The position numbers were made by a program, and so were the translations under genes. A stretch of 64,000 bases of DNA. It comes from Thermosynechococcaceae cyanobacterium MS004 (GTDB lineage: Bacteria; Cyanobacteriota; Cyanobacteriia; Thermosynechococcales; Thermosynechococcaceae). This document shows positions 8,919 to 17,784 of this stretch, one piece after another. Within the stretch, counting starts at the first letter, position 1; every line of letters begins with the position of its first letter. The stretch is taken from assembly GCA_022402525.1 (NCBI GenBank), contig JAKRSB010000141.1:1-64000 (forward strand), in the 5' to 3' direction. The notes under the pieces are model-generated. The model made no database searches. It was given only the letters and a program-made list of their open reading frames with translations, and had not been told where the DNA came from.

Positions 8919-9050
8919 ATTGAGAGACCTTTGTATTGAGGCCTTTTGTATTGAGGCCTTTTGGATTGAGACCCTTTGGATTGAGACCCTTTGGATTGAG
9001 ACCTTTGGTATTGAATCTCATGTATTAAATCTCATGTATTGAATCTCAGG
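8919..9050. repeat. 15-bp degenerate tandem array, nine units
   Basis: Units starting ATTGA begin at 8919, 8935, 8950, 8965, 8980, 8995, 9010, 9024 and 9038. Six consecutive steps are 15 bp or within one base of it, and the last two are 14. Unit sequence drifts from ATTGAGGCCTTTTGT through ATTGAGACCCTTTGG to ATTGAATCTCATGT. There are no unique spacers, so this is not a CRISPR array. Confidence 0.9.
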
Positions 9051-9797
9051 CCGCACAGGAAGCCTTCACGAGCGCGACCCGTATCGCGCTGTCTGTATTG
9101 TAAGGACTTCTTCAGAAAGAACTAGATCGATTGATAGCAGAAAAGCCTTAGAAGATGGCCAATCCAGCCATTCTGCCGATAAAAAGAGCCTCCATAGAAC
9201 TATAGAAAACCTTAAGAAACTGGCCAAAAGTTTGCCAAAAGCGATGGCAGGAGAATGATTTAAAGCATCTGAAAACACTGAACCATAAGAGCCTGAGTCA
9301 CTTTGTCACCGACGAACAGAAAAAACATTGGGACTGAATGTACGTTGACATTGCGAAGAATCAACCGTGATCCCTAAAAAAATCAGGAGAATTGTCACAA
9401 ACCTTTATCGGTTTTGGCAGTTCTTTGACTGACTGGTTTACCTTATAACTGTGACTCAGCTTCAGTTTTACGACGAATGGGTGCAATATTGGGTGCGATA
9501 TGAGTGCGATATGGCCCTGCTTTGTAGAGCGCTAACCAATCTGACCAGAAGTATTCAGGACAAAACAGCGACTCAAATAGCGTCTCGATACAGGCTCTAT
9601 AGGGGTTAAATCCTGGGAGTTAGATCCTGGACGTTAATCTTGGATTGGTTCTCGGCTCTAGATTATTGGTCAGTATTATTGGTCAGTGGTCAGGTCAAAC
9701 AGCGTGTTCCAATGTTGTAAAGACGTCAAAAATCTCTGTTTAAGAAGGCTAAACCTAAGCGGCCTGAGCAGTTTCCTGAATTGATAGAGGCTATCCC
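9051..9797. other. Long gene-free spacer upstream of ctaC
   Basis: About 750 bp with no convincing gene; the short open frames here lack ribosome-binding sites and family resemblance. It holds further short direct repeats (TGCGATATGAG-type around 9479-9514, TCCTGG-type around 9605-9650, ATTATTGGTCAG around 9663-9690). It must contain the ctaC promoter and the ctaA promoter, but no clear consensus promoter stands out. Confidence 0.6.
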
Positions 9798-10880
9798 GTG
9801 AAAGTTCCAAGTACGATAACAACCCTGCTTGTAGGCGTTTCCATTGCCCTTCTGAGCGTTTGGATTGGCCAGCACCACGGACTGATGCCTGTGGCCGCCT
9901 CTGAAGAGTCAACCCAAATTGATGAGCTATTTAGCGCCATGCTTGCGATCGCGGCGGGGCTCTTTTTCTTGGTTCAGGGAGCGCTGCTTTACTCCTTGAT
10001 TGCGTTTCGAAAGAAGCCAGGGGATGAGACGGATGCAGAACCCATTGAAGGCAATGTGCCCCTCGAAATTCTCTGGACGGCGGTGCCAACCGTTCTGATG
10101 ATGTGGCTGGCGGTCTACAGCTTTGACGTTTATAAGTCGGTGGATGGGGGCAACGCCATTGGAGCAGACCACATGGCCCATGTTCACCACGCTTCTCACA
10201 CTGTGGCCAGTGCTGACGCACCTTCTCCAAAACTTGCTGCGATGTCTGGAATGGCGATCGCCGCGCCCCTTCCCACAAATGCGCCAGCAGTTGGACAGCC
10301 ATCGGGAACCGAATTAGCGCAGTTCTCAATGCCAGAAATGGAGCAAGGAACCGACAAAGAAGATAATCCGCTGGTGGTCAACGTTAATGGTTTGCAGTAC
10401 GCCTGGATTTTTAACTATCCCGACACGGGCGTTGTGGCGGGAGAGCTGCATCTGCCCCTGGGTAAGCCCGTCTATCTAAATATCAACGCTGCTGACGTGA
10501 TTCACGCCTTCTGGGTGCCAGAGTTTCGTCTGAAGCAGGACGCAGTACCGGGCATTGAAACCCACATGAGCTTTGTGCCTTCAAAGGTTGGCAACTACCC
10601 TCTGATCTGTGCTGAGCTTTGCGGGGCCTATCACGGGGGCATGAGAACCCGCGTGATTGTGCAAACGCCAGAAGACTATCAGGCTTGGGTCAAGAGCAAT
10701 CAGGTGGCGGCGGCGGATACGGCAACCCGCACAGCAAACCTCATTGCCCAGGCCCAGGATGCAGCGATGCATTCTCAGATTCACGCCCTAGGGTTGACGG
10801 CAGATGCCTCCAGCCTAGAACATCTGCACCACCAAGCCATGTCTTTTGCACAGACCTCTGAGCTGGCTCAATCCCTCTAG
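9798..10880 (+). CDS. ctaC: Cytochrome c oxidase subunit II with extended linker
   Basis: A 360-residue CuA subunit that accepts electrons from cytochrome c6 or plastocyanin. There is one N-terminal hydrophobic segment (about 5-25) and two more (about 45-70 and 90-108). A cupredoxin domain follows with CuA ligands His236, Cys271, Glu273, Cys275, His279 and Met282 (motif CAELCGAYHGGM). Between the last helix and the cupredoxin domain there is an insert of about 70 residues (118-190) rich in His, Met, Ala and Pro, and the C-terminus has a 60-residue tail. It is the first gene of ctaCDE. The ATG at 9798 gives the signal-like N-terminus. Confidence 0.96.
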   Translation: MKVPSTITTLLVGVSIALLSVWIGQHHGLMPVAASEESTQIDELFSAMLAIAAGLFFLVQGALLYSLIAFRKKPGDETDAEPIEGNVPLEILWTAVPTVLMMWLAVYSFDVYKSVDGGNAIGADHMAHVHHASHTVASADAPSPKLAAMSGMAIAAPLPTNAPAVGQPSGTELAQFSMPEMEQGTDKEDNPLVVNVNGLQYAWIFNYPDTGVVAGELHLPLGKPVYLNINAADVIHAFWVPEFRLKQDAVPGIETHMSFVPSKVGNYPLICAELCGAYHGGMRTRVIVQTPEDYQAWVKSNQVAAADTATRTANLIAQAQDAAMHSQIHALGLTADASSLEHLHHQAMSFAQTSELAQSL

Positions 10881-11040
10881 TCTCATTCCCTCTAGCATTG
10901 AGCTTGGTTCAACTTTAATTTGGCTAGGGCGCTGCAAGACAAAGCGGTACTGAAGGCTAAGCCTCTTGACGATTGCGAACTAGGTATTGTGCGTTTTGAT
11001 TTGTACGTTTTTAACGCTGTGCGTTTTGTAGGACTTCTGT

Positions 11041-12699
11041 ATGGCTCAAGCTGAACTACCCAGACAAATCCCCCTAGATCCGCTAGGGGAACAAGAGCAA
11101 GGGCCTAACTGGCGAGAATATTTCGGATTTAGTACAGACCATAAGGTCATTGGGATTCAATACCTGGTCACGAGCTTCGTGTTTTACCTGATTGGTGGGG
11201 TGCTGGCAGAGCTGGTTCGGACAGAGCTTGCTACGCCGGAGGTAGATTTTGTGAGCCGCGAAACCTACAACGCGCTGTTCACGATCCACGCCACAATCAT
11301 GATTTTTCTGTGGATTATTCCGACCCTGACGGGCGGCTTTGGCAACTACCTAGTGCCGCTGATGATTGGCGCACGGGATATGGCATTTCCTCGGCTGAAC
11401 GCGATCGCCTTCTGGATTATTCCGCCCTCTGGTGTACTGCTGCTGTGCAGCTTTTTTATTGGCCCCGCCAGTGCGGGCTGGACCTCCTACCCACCCCTGA
11501 GCTTGATGGTCAATAAAGGGGGCGAAGCCATCTGGATTGCGGGCGTCATTTTGCTGGGCACTTCTTCCATCATGGCGGGGCTGAACTTTATCGTCACCAT
11601 CTTAAAAATGCGCATCCCCAGTATGCCGCTGATGAAGATGCCCCTGTTCTGCTGGGCAATGATGGCCACCTCTGCCCTTCAGCTTGTGGCAACCCCTGTC
11701 CTGACGGGCGCAATGGTGCTGCTGGGCTTTGACCTACTGGTGGGGACTGCTTTCTTTAACCCCACGGGCGGCGGCGACCCGATTGTGTACCAGCATATGT
11801 TTTGGTTTTACTCCCATCCGGCGGTCTACATCATGATCTTGCCGGCCTTTGGGATGATTTCTGAAATCTTGCCCACCCACGCCCGTAAGCCGATTTTTGG
11901 CTATCAGGCGATCGCCTATTCCAGTATTGCCATAAGCTTTTTGGGTCTGATTGTCTGGGCACACCATATGTTTACCAGCGGCACCCCAGACTGGCTGCGA
12001 ATGTTCTTCATGATTGCCACCATGATTATTGCCGTGCCGACAGGCATCAAGGTCTTTAGCTGGGTGGCCACGGTCTGGGGCGGCAAGCTCCGGCTGTGCT
12101 CCGCCATGTTGTTTGGGATGGCCTTTGTCTCAATGTTTGTCATCGGCGGATTGAGCGGCGTCATGGTGGCTTCTGTGCCCTTTGATATCCACGTCCACGA
12201 TACCTACTTTATTGTGGCTCACCTGCACTACGTGCTGTTTGGGGGCAGCGTCTTTGGTATTTATGCAGGGCTATACCACTGGTTCCCTAAAATGACGGGT
12301 CGCTTCCTCAACGAAGGCTGGGGTAAGGTGCATTTCGTTTTGACTTTTGTGGGCTTTAACATGACCTTCTTGCCCATGCACGTCCTGGGGCTTCAGGGCA
12401 TGAACCGCCGCATTGCAGAGTATGACCCTCAGTATGCGGGCATTAATATGTTCTGCACCATTGGCTCCTACATTCTGGCTGTGTCTACGATCCCTTTCTT
12501 GTTCAACGCGATTTGGAGCTGGTCTCAGGGCGAGAAGGCAGGGGACAACCCCTGGAATTCCCTCACCCTAGAGTGGATGACCACCTCTCCACCCCCTGTC
12601 GAAAACTTTGAAGAAGATCCTGTCTTGGTCAGCGGCCCCTACGATTACGGCCACACCTACTACCAAGACCTAGAGGATAAAGCGATCGCTCAGTCGTAG
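11041..12699 (+). CDS. ctaD: Cytochrome c oxidase subunit I (aa3 type)
   Basis: A 552-residue, 12-helix catalytic subunit that holds heme a and the heme a3-CuB centre. Typical motifs are present: HATIMIFLWIIPTLTGGFGNY with a heme a His, WFYSHPAVYIMILPAFG with the cross-linking His-Glu-Val-Tyr region in cyanobacterial form (SHPAVYI), AHHMFTSGTPDW with the two CuB histidines, and VHDTYFIVAHLHYVLFGG with heme ligands. It is spaced 160 bp after ctaC and 173 bp before the ctaE start. It acts in respiration in the thylakoid or plasma membrane. Confidence 0.97.
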   Translation: MAQAELPRQIPLDPLGEQEQGPNWREYFGFSTDHKVIGIQYLVTSFVFYLIGGVLAELVRTELATPEVDFVSRETYNALFTIHATIMIFLWIIPTLTGGFGNYLVPLMIGARDMAFPRLNAIAFWIIPPSGVLLLCSFFIGPASAGWTSYPPLSLMVNKGGEAIWIAGVILLGTSSIMAGLNFIVTILKMRIPSMPLMKMPLFCWAMMATSALQLVATPVLTGAMVLLGFDLLVGTAFFNPTGGGDPIVYQHMFWFYSHPAVYIMILPAFGMISEILPTHARKPIFGYQAIAYSSIAISFLGLIVWAHHMFTSGTPDWLRMFFMIATMIIAVPTGIKVFSWVATVWGGKLRLCSAMLFGMAFVSMFVIGGLSGVMVASVPFDIHVHDTYFIVAHLHYVLFGGSVFGIYAGLYHWFPKMTGRFLNEGWGKVHFVLTFVGFNMTFLPMHVLGLQGMNRRIAEYDPQYAGINMFCTIGSYILAVSTIPFLFNAIWSWSQGEKAGDNPWNSLTLEWMTTSPPPVENFEEDPVLVSGPYDYGHTYYQDLEDKAIAQS

Positions 12700-12733
12700 C
12701 GATCAGTCCCAGCGCTCAGTCGGAGTGCCCAGT

Positions 12734-12781
12734 TCTGGCATCCAGCTCTGGAATGCGGCTCTGGCATCCAGCTCTGGCACT
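12734..12781. repeat. Short tandem repeat before ctaE
   Basis: CTGGCATCCAGCT- and CTGGAATGCGGCT-like units follow one another at roughly 13-14 bp spacing in the ctaD-ctaE spacer. They lie inside an open frame that runs into ctaE, but the sequence looks like repeat DNA, not the start of the protein. Confidence 0.55.
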
Positions 12782-12872
12782 CATCCATAGCTTTCAGTCC
12801 CGTCAACCATTATTGGCTCCTACCCCTAGCAAGCCTCCATCAGCAGATTTAGCAGAAGGTTTTAGAAGATTT

Positions 12873-13496
12873 ATGCAAGGCTCCACCGTCAATCAAGGCT
12901 CAGAACTGGGCTACACCGAAGCCCATGCTCCAGAGGCGGGACATCATGGCGAACACCCTGACCTGCGGCTGTTTGGGTTCATCGTGTTCCTAATTTCTGA
13001 GAGCATGCTCTTTTTAGGACTGTTTGTGGCCTACTTTACCTTCAGAGCCGTGGCCACGAGCTGGCCACCCGTCGGCACCCCAGACCTTGAAATTCTGCTG
13101 CCGGGGATCAACACGGTCATTTTGCTTTCCAGCAGCTTTGTGATCCACAATGCCGACACCGCCATCAAAAAGAACGATGTGGCAGGCTTTCGCCTTTGGT
13201 TTCTAGTCACAATGGCCATGGGAGCCACCTTCCTGGCAGGCCAGATCTATGAGTACGCCCATCTGGAGTTTGGCCTCAAGTCAAATTTGTTTGCGAGCAC
13301 CTTCTACGTGCTGACCGGATTCCACGGTCTGCATGTGCTGGTGGGCATTTTAATGATGGGAACCGTTCTCTGGCGATCGCGCCAGGAAGGACACTATTCT
13401 TCGGAGAAGCACTTTGGCATTGAGGCGGCTGAAGTGTACTGGCATTTTGTAGACGTAATTTGGGTGCTCTTGTTTACAATTCTGTACATCCTTTAG
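12873..13496 (+). CDS. ctaE: Cytochrome c oxidase subunit III
   Basis: A 207-residue membrane protein with five hydrophobic helices that stabilises the oxidase. Conserved text includes RLFGFIVFLISESMLF, LTGFHGLHVLVG and VYWHFVDVIWVLLFTILY. The frame is open to 12753, but the ATG at 12873 is chosen because the upstream part is repetitive and unlike the family, and cyanobacterial subunit III proteins start a short distance before HPDLRLFG. It is the last gene of ctaCDE. The residues HAPEAGHHGEH before the first helix are His-rich. Confidence 0.93.
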   Translation: MQGSTVNQGSELGYTEAHAPEAGHHGEHPDLRLFGFIVFLISESMLFLGLFVAYFTFRAVATSWPPVGTPDLEILLPGINTVILLSSSFVIHNADTAIKKNDVAGFRLWFLVTMAMGATFLAGQIYEYAHLEFGLKSNLFASTFYVLTGFHGLHVLVGILMMGTVLWRSRQEGHYSSEKHFGIEAAEVYWHFVDVIWVLLFTILYIL

Positions 13497-13524
13497 CAAT
13501 CAGTAGGTTTGAGGTCATGAGGGG

Positions 13525-13554
13525 TTGACAAAGGGCATCATTCTTCGTTAGCTT
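13525..13554 (+). promoter_or_regulatory. Probable sigma70-type promoter of tRNA-Glu
   Basis: An exact TTGACA at 13525-13530 is followed after 17-18 bp by TTAGCT/TAGCTT (13548-13554). The tRNA gene starts about 22 bp later, a sensible distance for a primary transcript start. The -35 is perfect and the -10 is weak. Confidence 0.5.
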
Positions 13555-13575
13555 AGTAAACGTTGCAAGTGACCT

Positions 13576-13648
13576 GCCCCCATCGTCTAGAGGCCTAGGA
13601 CACCTCCCTTTCACGGAGGCGACAGGGATTCGAATTCCCTTGGGGGTA
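13576..13648 (+). tRNA. tRNA-Glu (anticodon UUC)
   Basis: A 73-nt cloverleaf: acceptor GCCCCCA pairs with TGGGGGT (including the G1-U72 wobble known from plastid and cyanobacterial tRNA-Glu), discriminator A73, anticodon stem CCTCC/GGAGG with loop CTTTCAC and anticodon TTC, and T-loop TTCGAAT. No CCA is encoded. In cyanobacteria this tRNA serves protein synthesis and is also the substrate of glutamyl-tRNA reductase at the start of heme and chlorophyll synthesis. Confidence 0.97.
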
Positions 13649-13660
13649 CTTAATCAGAAA

Positions 13661-13688
13661 GGGTTCCAAATTATTGGAACCCTTTTTT
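13661..13688 (+). terminator. Rho-independent terminator after tRNA-Glu
   Basis: GGGTTCCAA (13661-13669) pairs perfectly with TTGGAACCC (13674-13682) around a 4-nt loop and is followed by six T. It ends 13 bp after the tRNA. Confidence 0.95.
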
Positions 13689-13726
13689 GATGGCTGTTTT
13701 ATGACTGGGCTGAGGGAAAAGGCTGG

Positions 13727-14539
13727 ATGAAGATTGCGACCTGGAATGTCAACTCGATTCGCTCTCGCCTCACCCACGCTCTAGACTGGCTGGAGGTCAG
13801 TGGGGTGGATGTGCTGTGCCTCCAAGAAACGAAGGTTGTGGATGCAGATTTCCCGCGATCGCCCTTTGAAGCAGCCGGCTATCATCTCTATACCTTCGGC
13901 CAAAAGTCCTACAACGGCGTCGCCCTCGTCAGTCGTCAGCCACTCACGCAGGTCATCTGCGGGTTTAGTCCGGTGTTTGAGGCGGCAGGAAGCCTCACAG
14001 AAGCCATCCAGGCCTTTGATGAACAAAAGCGCGTGATTTCAGCAGTAGCGGCAGGGGTGCGCCTAGTGAACCTTTACGTCCCCAATGGTTCATCCATTGG
14101 CAGCGAGAAGTACGACTACAAGCTGCGCTGGTTTGGCGTATTGCGCCAGTACCTTGAACTGCTAAAAGCCGAAGGGCGACCTATTGCGATGTGTGGAGAC
14201 TTCAATATTGCCCTAGAGGATCGCGACATCCATAATCCAGAGGGCAAGGAAGCCCACATTATGGCGTCTCCTCTAGAGCGCGAGACGCTGCGGGGCATCT
14301 TAGACCTGGGGTTTGCCGATGCTTTTCGCAAATTTACCCAAGAGGCTGGCCACTATAGCTGGTGGGACTACCGAACCGCCGCCTTTCGGCGCGATATGGG
14401 CTGGCGAATTGACCACCACTACCTCACCCCCGACCTTTACGAACAGGCGATCGCCTGCACCATCGACAAAGCACCGCGATCGCTCCCCCAACCCAGCGAC
14501 CATACGCCCGTTATCGTGGAGCTGGATTTAGAGCGCTGA
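13727..14539 (+). CDS. xth: Exodeoxyribonuclease III (AP endonuclease)
   Basis: A 270-residue Mg-dependent nuclease of the EEP superfamily that cuts DNA 5' to abasic sites and removes 3' blocks in base-excision repair. Family motifs occur in order: KIATWNVNSIRSR, CLQETKV (metal Glu), NLYVPNGSSIGSEKYDYKL, CGDFNIALEDRDIHNP, YSWWDYR, RIDHHYLTP and PSDHTPVIVEL (catalytic Asp-His). The length is standard and the ATG at 13727 is 38 bp after the tRNA terminator. Confidence 0.97.
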   Translation: MKIATWNVNSIRSRLTHALDWLEVSGVDVLCLQETKVVDADFPRSPFEAAGYHLYTFGQKSYNGVALVSRQPLTQVICGFSPVFEAAGSLTEAIQAFDEQKRVISAVAAGVRLVNLYVPNGSSIGSEKYDYKLRWFGVLRQYLELLKAEGRPIAMCGDFNIALEDRDIHNPEGKEAHIMASPLERETLRGILDLGFADAFRKFTQEAGHYSWWDYRTAAFRRDMGWRIDHHYLTPDLYEQAIACTIDKAPRSLPQPSDHTPVIVELDLER

Positions 14540-14543
14540 GATC

Positions 14544-14600
14544 GGTATAGCCAAGCCGATTCAGTCAAACCGATACAGCCAAGCCGATACAGCCAAACCG
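14544..14600. repeat. 14-bp degenerate tandem array, about four units
   Basis: Units of the form CGATACAGCCAAGC repeat directly after the xth stop with small changes (CCGATTCAGTCAAA, CCGATACAGCCAAG, CCGATACAGCCAAA). Confidence 0.8.
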
Positions 14601-14649
14601 TTATCAGGCTCGAATCACCGCCAGAGCTTAATCATCCGCACCTGCCGAT

Positions 14650-16476
14650 ATGCCTGTCTTGCGCAGAATTTTACGGAACTATAAGGGCCAAGGTCTGATG
14701 GGTCAAGACCTCCAGACTTGGGGGTTGGGGATTGCCCTGCTGGTGGGTCTGCTGCTGCGCTTCTGGAATCTAGAGTTGAAGCCCCTCTGGCTGGATGAAA
14801 CCATTACGCTGCTATTTTCCCTGGGGCATGACTATGACTCAATTCCCCGCGAAGCCTTGCTGCCGCTGGCTGACTTGTTACGCATTCTGAGCTGGAAGCC
14901 TCAGAGCTGTAGCGCGATCGCCTTGGCTATTAGCGACCAGTCTACTCATCCACCCCTGTTTTTTTGTCTGATGCACCACTGGCTGGGTGCGCTGAAAGAG
15001 ATGGGATTCTCGCTCCGTTGGCAAGGGCGATCGCTTCCCGCCCTGTTTGGGGTAGCTGAAATTGGGGCAATGTATGCCCTCAACCGAGCCGCCTTTTCTC
15101 GTCAGGCGGGGTTAGGAGCGGCAGCTTTGATGGCGGTGTCACCCTTTGCCGTGTATTTATCTCAAGAGGCGAGGCACTATACCCTGCCCATGCTGATCAT
15201 TACTCTATCCATGATTCCACTGGTGCGAATTGCCCAGGAGTTATCAGCCCCACTGCTGCAAAAGCCCAGCAGTGGGAACGGGCTGCGCTGGGTGGACTGG
15301 ATGGACTGGGGGGCCTGGGCGGCACTGAGCAGCCTAGGGTTTTACGTCCACTACTTTTGTCTCCTGGTCTTTGTAGCCCAGGTTGCGGTGCTTTTGGGCT
15401 TAATTCTGTATCGTAGACAGTGGCAGCAGCTGACTGGCCTGGGCCTTGTATTGGGGACGGTAGGGATAAGTCTCCTGCCCTGGCTACCCTTCCTACTGGG
15501 GCACACGCAGCGCTCCGAGACCGACTGGCTCCGGTTTAATGGGGGCGGAGTTTTGGACTGGATTGGCCCCATTGCTCGGCTGCTGGCGGGTAGTATTGTG
15601 ACGGTCGTGATGCTACCTGTCGAGGCGCAGCCCTGGACAATAACCCTCTTGAATGGATTCGTGATGCTGGCGATCGCCCTAGGTGTGGCCAGACTCCTTT
15701 GGACACAGATTCCCCACCTATGGCATAAGCCTCAGACCCAAATGGGAACTTTAATATTGGGCGCTGTGCTGGTAATCATTTGGGTGGAATATCTAATACT
15801 GGTCTACGGACTCCGCAAAGACCTCACCCTTGCACCTCGCTATGGCTTTGTGTTTTACCCAATGCTGTGTGGGCTAATTGGAGCCAGCTTAACCGAACCT
15901 ATTCAATCAGTGGGTCGATCAGCCACCGCGTCATGGCGATTATGGCTGACCTGGGGGGTACTGTGGATAGGTCTAATCAGTACGGGCTGTGTTGTGAATG
16001 ACCTGGCTTTTCTCAAGCCCTTCCAGCCAAAGCAGGTCGCCCAACAGCTTCTTCAGACCGCAGGTACGCCCCTTATGGTGCTGCAAACCTATCAGGGAAC
16101 GCAGGATCTGGCCCTTGGCCTCAGTACGGCCTTAGCGGTTCAGCAATTCACCCCTGAGTCTTCCTCTATATCTATCAAGACAGTTCCCAGGGCAGCTCCC
16201 AGGGCAGTTCCCATCCCTCAATCCATTCAATGGGGTTTTGTAGAGGCACAGGGGAGACAGCAAATCGAGGGGCGATCGCCTGCGCCCCTTGTCCTTTGGC
16301 AGATCAGCGCACTACGGCAGACTAAGCCAGCAGAATCTCTCAAAAGTTCAGAACTAGATCGTTTAGATCTGAAGACTCCAGCCCAGACAAAGATGACCTG
16401 TGCCGCACAGAAGCAGCCTAGTCTAGTGATGGGGGTTGCCTACCAGCCCTTTTTCTGCGAGGCAAAGAAGGCGTAA
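14650..16476 (+). CDS. GT39-like polytopic membrane glycosyltransferase
   Basis: A 608-residue protein with about 11-12 hydrophobic segments. Near the N-terminus LELKPLWLDETITL matches the loop of ArnT/PMT-type (GT-C fold) glycosyltransferases, where an acidic pair follows the first helix. A second family-like segment is HPPLFFCLMHHWL. Such enzymes use polyprenyl-phosphate sugars to glycosylate proteins or lipids on the outer face of the membrane. The C-terminal 150 residues are a soluble tail with a short duplication (PRAAPRAVP). The start may be ATG 14650 or the ATG at 14698 (MGQDLQ). Donor and acceptor are unknown. Confidence 0.75.
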   Translation: MPVLRRILRNYKGQGLMGQDLQTWGLGIALLVGLLLRFWNLELKPLWLDETITLLFSLGHDYDSIPREALLPLADLLRILSWKPQSCSAIALAISDQSTHPPLFFCLMHHWLGALKEMGFSLRWQGRSLPALFGVAEIGAMYALNRAAFSRQAGLGAAALMAVSPFAVYLSQEARHYTLPMLIITLSMIPLVRIAQELSAPLLQKPSSGNGLRWVDWMDWGAWAALSSLGFYVHYFCLLVFVAQVAVLLGLILYRRQWQQLTGLGLVLGTVGISLLPWLPFLLGHTQRSETDWLRFNGGGVLDWIGPIARLLAGSIVTVVMLPVEAQPWTITLLNGFVMLAIALGVARLLWTQIPHLWHKPQTQMGTLILGAVLVIIWVEYLILVYGLRKDLTLAPRYGFVFYPMLCGLIGASLTEPIQSVGRSATASWRLWLTWGVLWIGLISTGCVVNDLAFLKPFQPKQVAQQLLQTAGTPLMVLQTYQGTQDLALGLSTALAVQQFTPESSSISIKTVPRAAPRAVPIPQSIQWGFVEAQGRQQIEGRSPAPLVLWQISALRQTKPAESLKSSELDRLDLKTPAQTKMTCAAQKQPSLVMGVAYQPFFCEAKKA

Positions 16477-16507
16477 ACACGGTTCTTTTCCTTTATTTTT
16501 AAGTGGC

Positions 16508-16560
16508 GTGATTAGGGTGATGTGATTAGAGTGGTGTGATTAAAGGGGTGTGATTAAAGT
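16508..16560. repeat. 14-bp tandem array, four units
   Basis: GTGATT starts units at 16508, 16522, 16536 and 16550, an exact 14-bp period (GTGATTAGGGTGAT, GTGATTAGAGTGGT, GTGATTAAAGGGGT, GTGATTAAAGT). It lies between the glycosyltransferase and the diguanylate cyclase. Confidence 0.9.
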
Positions 16561-16704
16561 CAAATATTCTATTGTTCAGTGCCTTGAAACGCCGAGTCGC
16601 AACTGACGAATAGGGCAAATGATGATTGGGGCAGATAATTTTGAAGACTTGCCAACCACGGCCCCAAAAGGGTTCTGTACGTTGTTCCAGAGGATGTGAC
16701 ACCT

Positions 16705-17568
16705 ATGGCAGAAGATATATCGCCAAAAGGGGTTGATATGAGCAGCCTTCTTGCAGAAATTACAGCACTTAAGCAAGAAATTATCGCCCTCAAGCGAGAT
16801 AACGAAGACTTACAGATGGCCATGTCCACCATTGCCGAGCATGGCGACACCATTGAAACGCAGCTTTACGAAACCAATATCAAGCTCCAAACCGAAGTTG
16901 CAGAGCGGCAGCGCGCCCAAACTGTTTTACAGTCGCTGCTGGATATGCTCTATCGGGAAAAAGGAGATCTTGAAGTGATCGTGGAAACCATTGTGGAGCA
17001 TGGCGATATTCTAGATACCCAGTGGAGTCAGCAGTTGCGGAAAGCCGATATGCTAGCGGCCTCCGATGGACTGACTCAAATTTCCAATCGACGAGGGTTT
17101 GATGCCCACCTTGACCATCAATGGGCTTTGATGTTGCGATCGCAAGAGCCGATTTCCATCATTCTGTGTGACGTAGACTACTTCAAATTATTTAATGACT
17201 ATTACGGCCACCTTGCCGGAGATGACTGCCTCAAAAGCATCGCTCAAGCCCTCCATGCCTCCCTCGCAAGACCTGGCGACCTGGCGGCACGCTATGGAGG
17301 AGAAGAGTTTGCTGCCATTTTGCCTGAAACCAGCCTAAATGGTGCACTAAAAGTTGCGGAGCGAATTCAGGGGGCGATCGCGCAGTTGCAGATCCCCCAT
17401 GAGCGCTCGCTGATTCATCCCTACATTACCCTCAGCATTGGAGTTGCCTGTACCGTTCCATCCTATGAAGGATCGCCCAGTTCACTCCTTGAGAAGACAG
17501 ACCAGCTTCTATATCTGGCCAAAGCAAAGGGTAGAAATCAAATTAGACACCATTTTGATGGAGAATAG
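16705..17568 (+). CDS. Diguanylate cyclase (GGDEF domain) with N-terminal coiled coil
   Basis: A 287-residue soluble protein. Residues 1-110 are helical with heptads; two similar stretches (STIAEHGDTIETQ and ETIVEHGDILDTQ) look like an internal duplication. The GGDEF domain (about 115-285) has the active-site motif GGEEF at 198-202 and an inhibitory-site RPGD at 189-192, exactly five residues before it. It should therefore make c-di-GMP and be product-inhibited. The ATG at 16705 has AGAGGA nine bases upstream and is preferred over the GTG at 16696. It precedes a partner-switching cluster on the same strand. Confidence 0.94.
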   Translation: MAEDISPKGVDMSSLLAEITALKQEIIALKRDNEDLQMAMSTIAEHGDTIETQLYETNIKLQTEVAERQRAQTVLQSLLDMLYREKGDLEVIVETIVEHGDILDTQWSQQLRKADMLAASDGLTQISNRRGFDAHLDHQWALMLRSQEPISIILCDVDYFKLFNDYYGHLAGDDCLKSIAQALHASLARPGDLAARYGGEEFAAILPETSLNGALKVAERIQGAIAQLQIPHERSLIHPYITLSIGVACTVPSYEGSPSSLLEKTDQLLYLAKAKGRNQIRHHFDGE

Positions 17569-17784
17569 AGGTAAGAATGCTTAATGCCTTACCAGGGTCT
17601 AATTTTGTGCTGCATACAGAGATAGCAACTCATGGAACTTCGATTCCTGGGAGTATCAAAATAGTGATTTCTTGTCCCCAAGGCTTCTGTGTCTAGACCT
17701 CCCTGGGCAGAACAAGGCGGCATATAAAATCAATCTTTTCAATCAATCTTTTTAATCAACCTTTTTAAAAAGTCTAGAATTACG

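Noticed and set aside
8919-9050. CRISPR-like periodic array
   Set aside because: The 15-bp units are contiguous with no unique spacers, far shorter than CRISPR repeats, and no cas genes are near.
9066-9278. 70-residue minus-strand frame in the ctaA-ctaC spacer
   Set aside because: No recognised sequence and no ribosome-binding site; open by chance in a long spacer.
12753-12872. N-terminal extension of ctaE
   Set aside because: The stretch is built of short repeats and is unlike any subunit III; ATG 12873 gives the family length.
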